The notes beneath the pieces were generated by a model, which saw only the letters and a program-made list of their open reading frames with translations, was not told the origin of the DNA and made no database searches. From Acuticoccus sp051016205 (GTDB lineage Bacteria; Pseudomonadota; Alphaproteobacteria; Rhizobiales; Amorphaceae): a DNA stretch of 64,000 bases. A program made the translations under genes and the position numbers. Where the stretch lies: positions 4,278,001 to 4,342,000 of the forward strand of contig CP136534.1 of NCBI GenBank assembly GCA_051016205.1, written 5' to 3'. Positions within the stretch are counted from its first letter, which is position 1. Each line of letters opens with the position of its first letter. This document shows, piece by piece, positions 32,035 through 39,126 of the stretch.

Positions 32035-32107
32035 GGAAGCGGCGAGGTGCGTGCTGGCAGTTCGTCCTCGCCGCTTCCGAAGAGATGCCGGTGCGCATTC
32101 CGGCATC
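32035..32107 (+). ncRNA. Two-hairpin leader element, copy 1
   Basis: Stem A is GGAAGCGGCGAGG (32035-32047) with CCTCGCCGCTTCC (32066-32078). Stem B is GATGCCGG (32084-32091) with CCGGCATC (32100-32107). The BRO start codon is 60 bases after stem A. Two relatives lie at 33011 and 34125. A further hairpin, CCCGAG/CTCGGG (32007-32012, 32028-32033), precedes it. Confidence 0.7.
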
Positions 32108-32137
32108 ACCATCACCAACGGCCGTAGGAGGGCCGAG

Positions 32138-32953
32138 ATGACACACGAAGATATCCACGAAACATTCGCCTCATGCAACACTGGTGGTGATGGTCGTCAA
32201 CAGGCGAACGTTCATCCCGTGCCCTTCGAGTTTGAGGGCCGAGAGGTTAGGGTAACCGACCAATGGGGTGAACCCTGGTTTGTTCTGGCTGATGTTTGTC
32301 GAACCCTGGAAATCACAAACACGCGGAACGCAACAGCGCGTTTGGATGAAGATGAAAAGGGTGTCCAGATTATGGACACCCCTGGTGGGCCCCAACCTCT
32401 GACGATCATCAACGAGTCCGGCCTGTACTCCCTCATCCTTACGAGCCGCAAGCCGGAGGCCAAGCGGTTCAAGAAGTGGGTAACGTCGGTGGTCCTACCC
32501 TCCATCCGAAAGACCGGCCAGTACGGCAGTGCGAAGATTGACATCGACAAGATCGTCGAGATTGTTGAGCGGGTCGTGGACGCCAAGATCGCAGCCCTGT
32601 TGCCCGAGATTGCAAAGACCTTCGCGCACGAGTTCGCAAAGCTCCAGGTGGCGGAATCCCGCTTTGCCATCGGTGATGGCTTCACAGCCGGTGAAGTGAT
32701 CGAGCTGGCCGGCATCACCAACCGTCGTGGGTTGCGGGGTCTTGCCCGCGCCGTCACATCACGGCTTGAGCGCATCCACAAGCGCAGGGGCGTGCCCATG
32801 CGCGAGGGTCGGCTCGGGTTTGCCACCGCAACGGTCTACGACCCCAAGCTGTGCAAAGAGTGGCTGCGCGAGGGCGGTAAAGCGTTCATTGAACGGTTCG
32901 TTGCTGAGAGGCGCGGCCAGGGCGTCCTTCATCTCGCCGGTGGCCGCGGATAG
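32138..32953 (+). CDS. BRO-N domain antirepressor
   Basis: A 271-residue protein from ATG 32138, with AGGAGG upstream. The BRO-N domain spans about residues 30-130: VRVTDQWGEPWFVLADVCRT, LEITNTRNATARLDEDEKG, and KRFKKWVTSVVLPSIRKTG. The C-terminal part has an amphipathic helix and a RRGLRGLARAVTSRLERIHK basic segment. BRO/Ant proteins bind DNA or repressors and often act as antirepressors. The repressor here lacks a self-cleaving domain, so this is a natural partner. Unusually it lies inside the head module, behind the two-hairpin leader. Confidence 0.8.
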   Translation: MTHEDIHETFASCNTGGDGRQQANVHPVPFEFEGREVRVTDQWGEPWFVLADVCRTLEITNTRNATARLDEDEKGVQIMDTPGGPQPLTIINESGLYSLILTSRKPEAKRFKKWVTSVVLPSIRKTGQYGSAKIDIDKIVEIVERVVDAKIAALLPEIAKTFAHEFAKLQVAESRFAIGDGFTAGEVIELAGITNRRGLRGLARAVTSRLERIHKRRGVPMREGRLGFATATVYDPKLCKEWLREGGKAFIERFVAERRGQGVLHLAGGRG

Positions 32954-33010
32954 CCAGCTCCAGAGAATTGAAGCCAGAACACTGATCCAGGTCCTTTAGC
33001 AGGGCTTTGG

Positions 33011-33083
33011 GGAAGCGGCGAGGCCGTGTTGCCTCACCACCCTCGCCGCTTCCGAGAACACCGCCGGGATGGCGCCCAGCGGT
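33011..33083 (+). ncRNA. Two-hairpin leader element, copy 2
   Basis: Stem A is identical to copy 1 (33011-33023 with 33041-33053), but the loop differs completely. Stem B is ACCGC plus GGG (33060-33068) with CCC plus GCGGT (33075-33083), using a different sequence. The Rha/ANT start codon is 61 bases after stem A, matching copy 1. Confidence 0.7.
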
Positions 33084-33113
33084 ATTTGCCAAACCGGTTG
33101 GATGGGAACCGAT

Positions 33114-34004
33114 ATGACTGACATGAAGAGTATCATGCCCGCCCCTGGCGGCGCAAAGCCTTTGACTATGTCTAGTTTGGAGATTGCCGTACTGACTGGT
33201 AAGCGGCACGCTCATGTTGTTCGCGATATCAGGCTGATGCTTATCGAACTGTACGGTTGCGACCACGTCGAAAAGGTCGTGCCGGAACGTTATCGAAATC
33301 GGTCTTCCGAGTACATCCGGGAGAACGCAGACGCGATTTTCTCAGCCATTTCCGGGCATGAACCCAATCGGGTTCATCCGTTTCGTGGTTACAGTTGGCG
33401 CAGGGACAAGCGCGGTTACATCGAACGCTTCGATCTCGATCGCTCTCATTCCATCACGGTCGTCACAGGCTACAACGTGAAGGCGCGGAAGGCGATCATT
33501 GATCGATGGGAAGAGCTGGAGAAGGTTGTGGCGAGCCCGGCCGCACTTTTGTCCGAAGCCCTTCACGACCCGGAGCAGGCTCGACTGCTTCTACTGGAGC
33601 AGGTTGAGCGGGCAATAGAGCTCCAGGCGACTGTCACCGCGCAGCGTGAAGAAATCGGCGAAATGGCGCCACAGGCAAAGGCTTATGCCCACATCGCTGA
33701 ATGCGAGGGCAGCTACACCGTTCGTCAGGCCGCCAAGGTGCTGAAAGTGCCAGAGCGTAGGTTTGTGGCATGGTTGGTGGAAAACGGTTGGGCTTTCCGC
33801 AACAGAAGCACGGGTGCTACCGGACGGCTATTGGGCTATGCATCCAGGGAAGCCCAGGGCCACGTCACTCATCGCCATCACACCTACATTAACAGCCACG
33901 GTGAGGATGCGGTCGCGGCTCAAGTCGTCATCACGCCGAAGGGTATGCAGGTCCTTGCCAAGTATTTTGGTGGGGGTGAGCAAGAGGGGCTTCTCCTATC
34001 ATAA
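33114..34004 (+). CDS. Rha-type / ANT-domain antirepressor
   Basis: A 296-residue protein (ATG 33114; ATG 33102 also in frame). The Rha-like N-terminus reads TMSSLEIAVLTGKRHAHVVR then DIRLMLIELYG and later RFDLDRSHSITVVTGYN. The C-terminal ANT/KilA-C domain is QAKAYAHIAECEGSYTVRQA then AKVLKVPERRFVAWLVENGW and VVITPKGMQVLAKYF. This is the two-domain plan of P1/P22-type antirepressors. It follows the BRO gene and has its own copy of the two-hairpin leader. Confidence 0.85.
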   Translation: MTDMKSIMPAPGGAKPLTMSSLEIAVLTGKRHAHVVRDIRLMLIELYGCDHVEKVVPERYRNRSSEYIRENADAIFSAISGHEPNRVHPFRGYSWRRDKRGYIERFDLDRSHSITVVTGYNVKARKAIIDRWEELEKVVASPAALLSEALHDPEQARLLLLEQVERAIELQATVTAQREEIGEMAPQAKAYAHIAECEGSYTVRQAAKVLKVPERRFVAWLVENGWAFRNRSTGATGRLLGYASREAQGHVTHRHHTYINSHGEDAVAAQVVITPKGMQVLAKYFGGGEQEGLLLS

Positions 34005-34124
34005 CCCATTCCAGCGAGGAGCGCCGCGAGCGGAGGTAGGCCTGCACCGTAGGCCAAGCCCTCCCGAAGCCTCACCGCCCGACGACTGACGGCGGGAACA
34101 GCGGCATTGGCATAGATTGGGAAT

Positions 34125-34199
34125 GGGAGCGGCGAGGCGGGTGTCGGACAATTCACCTCGCCGCTCCCACCGCACCGCTACTGTCCGGCCAAACGGTGC
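34125..34199 (+). ncRNA. Two-hairpin leader element, copy 3
   Basis: Stem A is GGGAGCGGCGAGG (34125-34137) with CCTCGCCGCTCCC (34156-34168), so the A-T pair at position 3 of copies 1 and 2 is a G-C pair here, a compensatory change. Stem B is GCACCG (34172-34177) with CGGTGC (34194-34199). No convincing protein start follows; the next feature is the tmRNA. The 75-codon frame at 34117-34344 runs across the hairpins and shows no domain. Confidence 0.65.
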
Positions 34200-34337
34200 T
34201 TGTGTCTTTCCAAATCGTTGGATTTCGGAAAGGCACATTGAAGAATTGCGCAGCTTCAAGGTCATGGCAATACGGGCGTTGCCTGACATCATTGTGTGGC
34301 GCACTGCACGGGGCAATCGCTGTTGCGGGGCCATTAC

Positions 34338-34556
34338 AGGATAAGCGTAGACCGGCCGTTGCCGTGATCGATGCACGGACCCGGGGGCAGTACCCGGCAC
34401 CTCCACCATGCGGGGGTGAAACAGGATCGACGTGATCGGGAAAGCACGGACGCGCTTGGGCATGGCACCACCCTTATCGGGCCATCTTGGAACTGTCGCA
34501 AACGACAACGTTCCTTCGGGCCACGCTATCGCAGCGTGAGCCCACGCGTCGCCGTC
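34338..34556 (+). ncRNA. ssrA: Permuted (two-piece type) tmRNA
   Basis: tmRNA rescues stalled ribosomes and tags peptides for proteolysis. The alphaproteobacterial permuted order is present: the acceptor piece comes first, with T-stem CCGGG/CCCGG (34381-34385, 34393-34397), acceptor strand CACCTCC (34398-34404) and encoded ACCA (34405-34408). After only TGC comes the coding piece GGGGGTGAAACAGGATCGAC (34412 on). GGGGGTG pairs with CACCTCC and keeps the G3-U70 pair read by alanyl-tRNA synthetase. The tag frame, GCA at 34498 to TGA at 34537-34539, encodes ANDNVPSGHAIAA. Outer ends are approximate. No smpB gene is in the window. Confidence 0.9.
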
Positions 34557-34587
34557 CACGTTGGAACAGAAGGGCGGCACTCATTCT

Positions 34588-34613
34588 TGCAGGGTAGCGC
34601 AGTGGTAGCGTGC
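34588..34613 (+). tRNA. tRNA-like 5' half (split gene)
   Basis: TGCAGGG (34588-34594), TA, then a D arm GCGC-AGTGGTA-GCGT (34597-34611) and a G at position 26: a normal tRNA 5' half. The acceptor strand pairs six of seven with CCCCGCA at 35053-35059. Sequence stops matching a tRNA just before the GGAGG that serves the inserted endonuclease ORF. Confidence 0.6.
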
Positions 34614-34623
34614 GGAGGTTCAG

Positions 34624-35025
34624 ATGGAAAACACGAAGACCATTGGTGAGCGCTCAGAGGCAATGGTTCTCGCAACGCTGCTGCGCCTCGGCCGTGTCGT
34701 CCTGATGCCGTTTGGCGACAACCAGCGCTATGACATGGCGATTGATGTTGGTGACGGCAAAATCATTCGGGGACAATGCAAAACGGCCAGGCGTGAGAAA
34801 GGATGCCTGACGTTCAGCTGCAGTAGCGTGAACGGTTTCACTGGCGAGAGGCGTGACTACAGAGGTCAATGTGAAGTATTTTGGGTATACGACCCACACG
34901 GTGATAGTGTCTACGAGGTTCCAGTGGATCTAGCGGGTCGTAGCACATGCTCCTTGCGGACTGAGCCAACTCGTGGCGGCTCGAAGAGCAACACTCGTTG
35001 GGCTTCTGATCACCTCATTTCATAA
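34624..35025 (+). CDS. Group-I-intron-type PD-(D/E)XK homing endonuclease
   Basis: A 133-residue protein of the PDDEXK_5 type, whose founding member I-Ssp6803I is encoded by an intron in a cyanobacterial tRNA-fMet gene. Residues: E9/E12 in GERSEAMVLA, D37 in DNQRYDMAID, Q51-x-K53 in RGQCKTARR, then YEVPVDLAGRSTCSLRTEP and RWASDH at the end. GGAGG (34614-34618) is six bases before the ATG. The ORF fills the gap between tRNA halves, and its TAA lies in the anticodon loop of the 3' half, so no intron core fits. Confidence 0.85.
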   Translation: MENTKTIGERSEAMVLATLLRLGRVVLMPFGDNQRYDMAIDVGDGKIIRGQCKTARREKGCLTFSCSSVNGFTGERRDYRGQCEVFWVYDPHGDSVYEVPVDLAGRSTCSLRTEPTRGGSKSNTRWASDHLIS

Positions 35026-35063
35026 ACCGAAAGTCGTCGGTTCGATTCCGCCCCCCGCAACCA
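35019..35063 (+). tRNA. tRNA-Met-like 3' half (split gene)
   Basis: Anticodon loop TTCATAA (35019-35025, anticodon CAU), stem ACCGA, variable AAGTC, T-stem GTCGG with CCGCC around TTCGATT (35041-35047), acceptor CCCCGCA (35053-35059), discriminator A and encoded CCA. It resembles bacterial Met tRNAs. The matching 5' anticodon strand (UCGGU) is absent from the 5' half, so a functional tRNA would need removal of the insert plus repair, or the gene is dead. Confidence 0.6.
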
Positions 35064-35082
35064 AACCATCCAGAGGTCGAAG

Positions 35083-35595
35083 ATGCCAAAGATCAAAGGT
35101 ACGCGTGCTGCACGTGAGGAGGCCGCCCTTGAGCGAGCGGAAATCCGTGAAATCCGCAGGAATGCTTACGATGTACTTCGCGGCGATCCTGGATTTGCTG
35201 ACGACAGCGTTCCCGATGCCGACGATGACACTCGCACTCCCGAGGGACAAGGCGACGGCCCGCCACCTCAGGGTGACCAAACGGTCACCACTCAAGGGTC
35301 AGAGGCAAACGCGCCTGCCGACGGCGGGGCCGAGCAGAACGCAGAAACTTCGCAAGAAGGCGCGGTGGTAGAGCCGGACTACGAGGTCGTGAAGGTTTCG
35401 ACTGGCTGGTATGACGTTGTGCACGTCGCCACAGAAGAGGTGATGAACCACAAGCATCTGCGGGAGGCGGTTGCCGAAGAGTTCATCAAGGAACTTATGG
35501 CCGGGGAATACAGCGGCGCCGAAGCGCTTGAGGTTGCCGAAAAGCGGCTTGAGGAAGCGGCCGCCGCCAAAGAGGCGTCTGAAGAGGGCGCATAG
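35083..35595 (+). CDS. Hypothetical virion-region protein (170 aa)
   Basis: First gene after the RNA island. A basic N-terminus (MPKIKGTRAAREEA) precedes a disordered acidic, Gly/Gln-rich middle (about 40-100), then a compact C-terminal part YEVVKVSTGWYDVVHVATEE resembling small beta domains that recur in phage head-fibre or decoration proteins. The Ala/Glu tail is coiled. Position suggests a head or connector accessory protein; unproven. Confidence 0.6.
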   Translation: MPKIKGTRAAREEAALERAEIREIRRNAYDVLRGDPGFADDSVPDADDDTRTPEGQGDGPPPQGDQTVTTQGSEANAPADGGAEQNAETSQEGAVVEPDYEVVKVSTGWYDVVHVATEEVMNHKHLREAVAEEFIKELMAGEYSGAEALEVAEKRLEEAAAAKEASEEGA

Positions 35596-35597
35596 GT

Positions 35598-36011
35598 ATG
35601 GCCTACGCCACTGAGGTGGATCTCACCAATCTGTGGGGTGAGCCACTTCTCTTGCGCCTGACCGACAAGGACAGGGACAACGTCGTCGACAGTGCGCTGG
35701 TTTCCGACGTGTTGGACCGTGCTTCGGCAATGATCGACAGCTACGTGTCCAGTCGCTACACGCTGCCGCTGCCGGTCAATCCCAAGGTACTCACGCAGCA
35801 CTGCTGCAACATCGGGATCTACTATCTCGCCAACGATGCCGGCCTAGTCACTGAGGACATGCGCCGGCGGTACGAGGACGCCATCAAGTGGCTCCTTGAT
35901 CTGGCGAAGGGCAACGTGAACATCGTTGAGATCGACACCGACACGGGTGACGATGTCACTGGCGGGCAGGACCGCGGCACCTTCGGCTTTCGGGTTTTAA
36001 GGCGGTTCTGA
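35598..36011 (+). CDS. Mu gp36-like head-tail connector (DUF1320)
   Basis: A 137-residue protein with the DUF1320 pattern: YATEVDLTNLWGEPLLLRLT, ASAMIDSYVSSRYTLPLPVN, a helical IGIYYLANDAGLVTEDMRRR, and IKWLLDLAKGNVNI. Mu gp36 is a connector below the portal. It overlaps the next gene by one base, within a string of Mu-like completion genes. Confidence 0.86.
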   Translation: MAYATEVDLTNLWGEPLLLRLTDKDRDNVVDSALVSDVLDRASAMIDSYVSSRYTLPLPVNPKVLTQHCCNIGIYYLANDAGLVTEDMRRRYEDAIKWLLDLAKGNVNIVEIDTDTGDDVTGGQDRGTFGFRVLRRF

Positions 36012-36427
36012 TGCCTGCCTACCTGGAGATCCTGAACGAGGCGGAAGTCGAGGCCTTCTTCGCCAAGGCAGCGATCTTGCCGCCGCGCCTTGCGAAGATG
36101 ATCGGCCTCCAGGTCGAAAACCAGACCAGGGATCGCTTCAACACCAAAGAGGGTCCCGATGGGCCTTGGGCGGCATGGAAGCCATCCACCGCGAAGAGCA
36201 AGAAGGCCGGCTTTTCACTGATGGTCGATAGCGGGCGGCTCGCCCAATCCATCCAAAGCTCGGTGTCGGGTCTTGAGGCCAAGGTGGGCACCAACGTGCA
36301 CTATGCGCGCTATCACCAGGAGGGCACCCGCCACATGGTCGCGAGGCCCATTGTAGGCCTCTCAGACGCCAACAAGCGGGACCTTGAGGATCGGGTCAAA
36401 TCCTATGTTGCGAGGGCGCTCCGGTGA
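36011..36427 (+). CDS. Virion morphogenesis / tail completion protein (Mu gpG-like)
   Basis: A 138-residue protein with the phage virion morphogenesis signature: NQTRDRFNTKEGPDGPWAAW, SLMVDSGRLAQSIQSSV, and VGTNVHYARYHQEGT leading to VARPIVGLSDANKRDLED. It caps or joins tail and connector. ATGA-type overlap with the next gene. Confidence 0.88.
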   Translation: MPAYLEILNEAEVEAFFAKAAILPPRLAKMIGLQVENQTRDRFNTKEGPDGPWAAWKPSTAKSKKAGFSLMVDSGRLAQSIQSSVSGLEAKVGTNVHYARYHQEGTRHMVARPIVGLSDANKRDLEDRVKSYVARALR

Positions 36428-36933
36428 GCATCGATGTGGTCTACGACGCGATCGTCACCAAGCTGAAGGCTGATCTACCCGATGTGGATGTGGTCAAGGC
36501 GCTGGAGGCGGAAGTCACCGTCGACAGCCTGAAGGCCAACAGTGTGCGAGTGCCCGCTGTGCTGGTGACGCCGATTGGCGCCAAACTGGCGCAGATCGGC
36601 CCAAACGGCAAAGTGGAGATCCCCTTTCGATGGGCCGTGTTTTGTGTGGCCCACGCCAACCAGCCGTTGCGGAGTGCGTTGGATCTGACGGCCGCGGTAT
36701 CGGTGTCGCTCTGTAACGAGCGCTTCGGCCCCAACTATCCGGCCGGCCCCATGGTGGGCCTTGCGACAATCGAGCGGATTGAGAACTTCACCTCCGACGA
36801 GTCCATCAAAAACCTCGGCCACCACATCTGGGGCATCACCGTTGAGACCAACGTCCTCCTCGGAAGTGAGGCGTGGACTGAGGACTCGACGAATGGTGGA
36901 TCGTTCACAGAGATCACCATTGAGAAAGTATGA
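36424..36933 (+). CDS. Mu gp37-like tail terminator (DUF1834)
   Basis: GTG start in a four-base overlap. The 169 residues follow DUF1834: YDAIVTKLKADLPDVDVVKA, VRVPAVLVTPIGAKL, FRWAVFCVAHANQPLRSALD, and HHIWGITVETNVLLG. Mu gp37 is thought to terminate or join the contractile tail at the head side. Confidence 0.82.
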   Translation: MSIDVVYDAIVTKLKADLPDVDVVKALEAEVTVDSLKANSVRVPAVLVTPIGAKLAQIGPNGKVEIPFRWAVFCVAHANQPLRSALDLTAAVSVSLCNERFGPNYPAGPMVGLATIERIENFTSDESIKNLGHHIWGITVETNVLLGSEAWTEDSTNGGSFTEITIEKV

Positions 36934-37379
36934 GCCAGCAAGGGTATGAGGCCGACAGGCTGGCGGCCAAGATCGCCAAGCTTGAGGCAACGATCGAGCA
37001 GCTGGATCGCCGGGTTAACAATATGTTCCGCGAGGCCAGGGTGATCGACACTGACCACCCCAAGGGCCTCGTGAAGGTTGAGGCGGCTGGCCTGGTATCG
37101 GACTGGCAGCCTTGGCTTGAAGTCGCTGGCGGCATCCTCAAGTGGGACCCGCCCGTCAATAATCAGCGTGTGATTCAGATCAACCCAACCGGCGAGCCGG
37201 GCCAGGGGATGATCCTGGCAGGCGGCTTCTCGAACCACTTCAAGCAGCCCAGCCAGTCAGGCGACGAGTCCGTCTATGTGCGCGGCGACAGCAGCATGAC
37301 GATCCGCGACGATTCGATCTTGTTCCACACCGGCGTGTTCCAGGTCACCGCGCAGCAGGTTGACTTCATCAAGGGTTGA
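36930..37379 (+). CDS. Baseplate assembly protein V
   Basis: Central spike protein of the contractile tail (149 aa). A helical N-terminus is followed by an OB-like domain, MFREARVIDTDHPKGLVKVE then PWLEVAGGILKWDPPVNNQR, a characteristic gpV layout, and a C-terminal beta segment ending DSILFHTGVFQVTAQQVDF that would begin the needle. The PAAR gene follows immediately. Confidence 0.88.
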   Translation: MSQQGYEADRLAAKIAKLEATIEQLDRRVNNMFREARVIDTDHPKGLVKVEAAGLVSDWQPWLEVAGGILKWDPPVNNQRVIQINPTGEPGQGMILAGGFSNHFKQPSQSGDESVYVRGDSSMTIRDDSILFHTGVFQVTAQQVDFIKG

Positions 37380-37381
37380 GC

Positions 37382-37672
37382 ATGGCACTCGCACACCGGC
37401 AGACCGACGTGAACAGCGGCGGCGGCGCCATCACGGATGTCCCTCAGGACTTTGTCTTTGACCAAGGTCTTTTGGTGTCGGTGGACGGTTCCATCGGCAC
37501 GTCGCATCCGCCCTGCCCCCTCGATCCTGTCCATTGCCAGGGCAACTGGGTGACCGCCAACGGCGCCGACTGGGTGAGGATCAACGGCATCCCAGTCAAT
37601 CGCACTGGTGATGCCGATACCTGCGGCCACGTTCGTGCCGGCACTGATTCAATCATTGACATCATCGGGTGA
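37382..37672 (+). CDS. PAAR-domain spike tip protein
   Basis: A 96-residue protein that would sharpen the gpV spike. Start ATG 37382 (a TTG 37376 is also in frame). It contains LAHRQTDVNSGGGAITDVPQ, PLDPVHCQGNWVTANG and NRTGDADTCGHVRAGTDSI, the PAAR-type series with metal-binding Cys/His residues. Overlaps the gpV gene end closely. Confidence 0.82.
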   Translation: MALAHRQTDVNSGGGAITDVPQDFVFDQGLLVSVDGSIGTSHPPCPLDPVHCQGNWVTANGADWVRINGIPVNRTGDADTCGHVRAGTDSIIDIIG

Positions 37673-37675
37673 GAT

Positions 37676-37885
37676 ATGGCCAACGAAAAACTTGAGCACA
37701 CGGTGCTTGTCGCCGGCTTCATCGAAGGCGATTACTACGCTGTAGGTCAGTTGATCTACAAGACCAAGGAGGAGGCGAAGTACCTTGTCCTTAACGGTCA
37801 GATCGCGCTGACGGCAAAGCTGCCAAAGCCCAAGCAGGCTACGGCCAAGCCCGTGAAGCCGGCCAAGGGCGAGCCGGCTGAGTAG
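37676..37885 (+). CDS. Small hypothetical tail-region protein (69 aa)
   Basis: Reads VLVAGFIEGDYYAVGQLIYK then KTKEEAKYLVLNGQIALTAK, with a lysine/proline/alanine tail. Similar small proteins often lie between gpV and gpW genes. No function known. Confidence 0.6.
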   Translation: MANEKLEHTVLVAGFIEGDYYAVGQLIYKTKEEAKYLVLNGQIALTAKLPKPKQATAKPVKPAKGEPAE

Positions 37886-37890
37886 GGCCC

Positions 37891-38265
37891 GTGCAGGGCG
37901 TCGACGCGAACACCTTGCAGCCGCTTGATGGCTGGGCTCACGTCGAGCAATCCATCGTCGACATCGTCCGCACCGTCATCGGCACCAGCGTCTCCCCAGG
38001 GGACACTGAAACCGCCATCGGCACCACCGTTTCGATCCGCGAGTACGGGTCGAACGCGAGCCGATTGGTCGATGAGCCGCTGAACGATGAGACCATTCTG
38101 GACGCCATCATCTGGCTTCACGATGCGCTCCTGCTTTGGGAGCCACGTGTCGAAGTGGATGGCGTCTATCCCGTCGACGTCTCCGCAGGAAAGCTTGTGC
38201 TGAGGATCTCAGTGCTTTGGCTCGAAGAGCCCACCGAGCTGCGCGTGATCCACATCTTTTTCTAA
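37891..38265 (+). CDS. Baseplate wedge protein W (gp25-like)
   Basis: GTG start. The 124 residues match the GPW/gp25 fold: VEQSIVDIVRTVIGTSVSPG, TVSIREYGSNASRLVDEPLN, LLLWEPRVEVDGVYPVDVSA and a final LRVIHIFF-type beta strand. The EPR motif is conserved in gp25-like wedge proteins, which trigger sheath assembly. Confidence 0.88.
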   Translation: MQGVDANTLQPLDGWAHVEQSIVDIVRTVIGTSVSPGDTETAIGTTVSIREYGSNASRLVDEPLNDETILDAIIWLHDALLLWEPRVEVDGVYPVDVSAGKLVLRISVLWLEEPTELRVIHIFF

Positions 38266-38274
38266 GGACCCGTG

Positions 38275-39126
38275 ATGACCCGCTTCACGTCGATTGACCT
38301 GACGGCGATCGAACCGCCGGACATTATCGAAACAATCAGCGCGACGGCCATCCGGCAGGAGATCATCGACGATTTCGTGAGCCGCTATCCGCAGCACACT
38401 GCGGTCTTGCAAAGCGACCCGGTGATCCAGCTGATCAACACTGTGGCTCATCGTGAGGTGTTTCTCAGGGAAAGAGTAAACGACGCGGCCCGAGCGGTGA
38501 TGATGCCGCTGGCCAAAGGTAACGACCTCAACAATCTGGCGGCCCTCTACAAGATTGCGCGGAAAGAGGGTGAGGGCGACGCCGACTTCCGCCAGCGCAT
38601 TCACCTGCACATCGAGGCCTTTGCCACCGCGGGCCCTCGTGGCGCCTACATCTACCACGCGCTCGACGCTGCCCCGACGCTCCTTGACGCCAACGCTGTG
38701 GCCACCGAGCCCGGATATGTCCGTGTTGTCCTCTTGGGAGCCGTCGACGGTGTGCCGACCTCCGAAGAACTGGCGGCGGTCCGCGAGCGTCTTCTGCGAG
38801 ACGACATTCGTCCTTTGACCGACGTGGTGTCCGTGGAGGCGGTCGACCTTGTGCCCGTGGACGTGGAGGCAACGCTGGTGCTCCTGCCGGGGCCTGACGC
38901 TTCCCTCGTGCTGCAGCAGGCCACCGCCGCTGTCACGGCGCTTCTGAACACCCGCAAGAAGGTGGGCCGCAACCTCAGCCGCTCGGCCATTCTGGCGGCC
39001 CTTCATGTGGAAAGTGTGGAGCGCGTGCTCCTCGCTTCACCGTTGGAGGACGTCATTGTGGGCGAAACCGAAGCCGTTCGCGCTGGCGCCGTGGCCATCA
39101 CCGTCGACGGGACGAGGGACGAATGA
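38275..39126 (+). CDS. Baseplate wedge protein J
   Basis: A 283-residue P2 gpJ-like wedge component. Typical parts are IDLTAIEPPDIIETISATAI, a helical LQSDPVIQLINTVAHREVFL with LRERVNDAARAVMMPLAKGN, DLNNLAALYKI and PGYVRVVLLGAVDGVPTSEE. Start ATG 38275 (GTG 38272 alternative) after AAGGA. It overlaps the gpI gene. Confidence 0.9.
   Translation: MTRFTSIDLTAIEPPDIIETISATAIRQEIIDDFVSRYPQHTAVLQSDPVIQLINTVAHREVFLRERVNDAARAVMMPLAKGNDLNNLAALYKIARKEGEGDADFRQRIHLHIEAFATAGPRGAYIYHALDAAPTLLDANAVATEPGYVRVVLLGAVDGVPTSEELAAVRERLLRDDIRPLTDVVSVEAVDLVPVDVEATLVLLPGPDASLVLQQATAAVTALLNTRKKVGRNLSRSAILAALHVESVERVLLASPLEDVIVGETEAVRAGAVAITVDGTRDE

Noticed and set aside
34117..34344. 75-codon ORF between the Rha/ANT gene and tmRNA
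   Set aside because: It spans leader copy 3 and the edge of the tmRNA, has no ribosome binding site or domain, and is better explained as non-coding RNA sequence.
34614..35018. A normal group I intron inside the tRNA
   Set aside because: The endonuclease ORF and its ribosome binding site fill the whole gap. No room remains for a ribozyme core of about 200 bases, and no conserved P/Q/R/S elements are seen.
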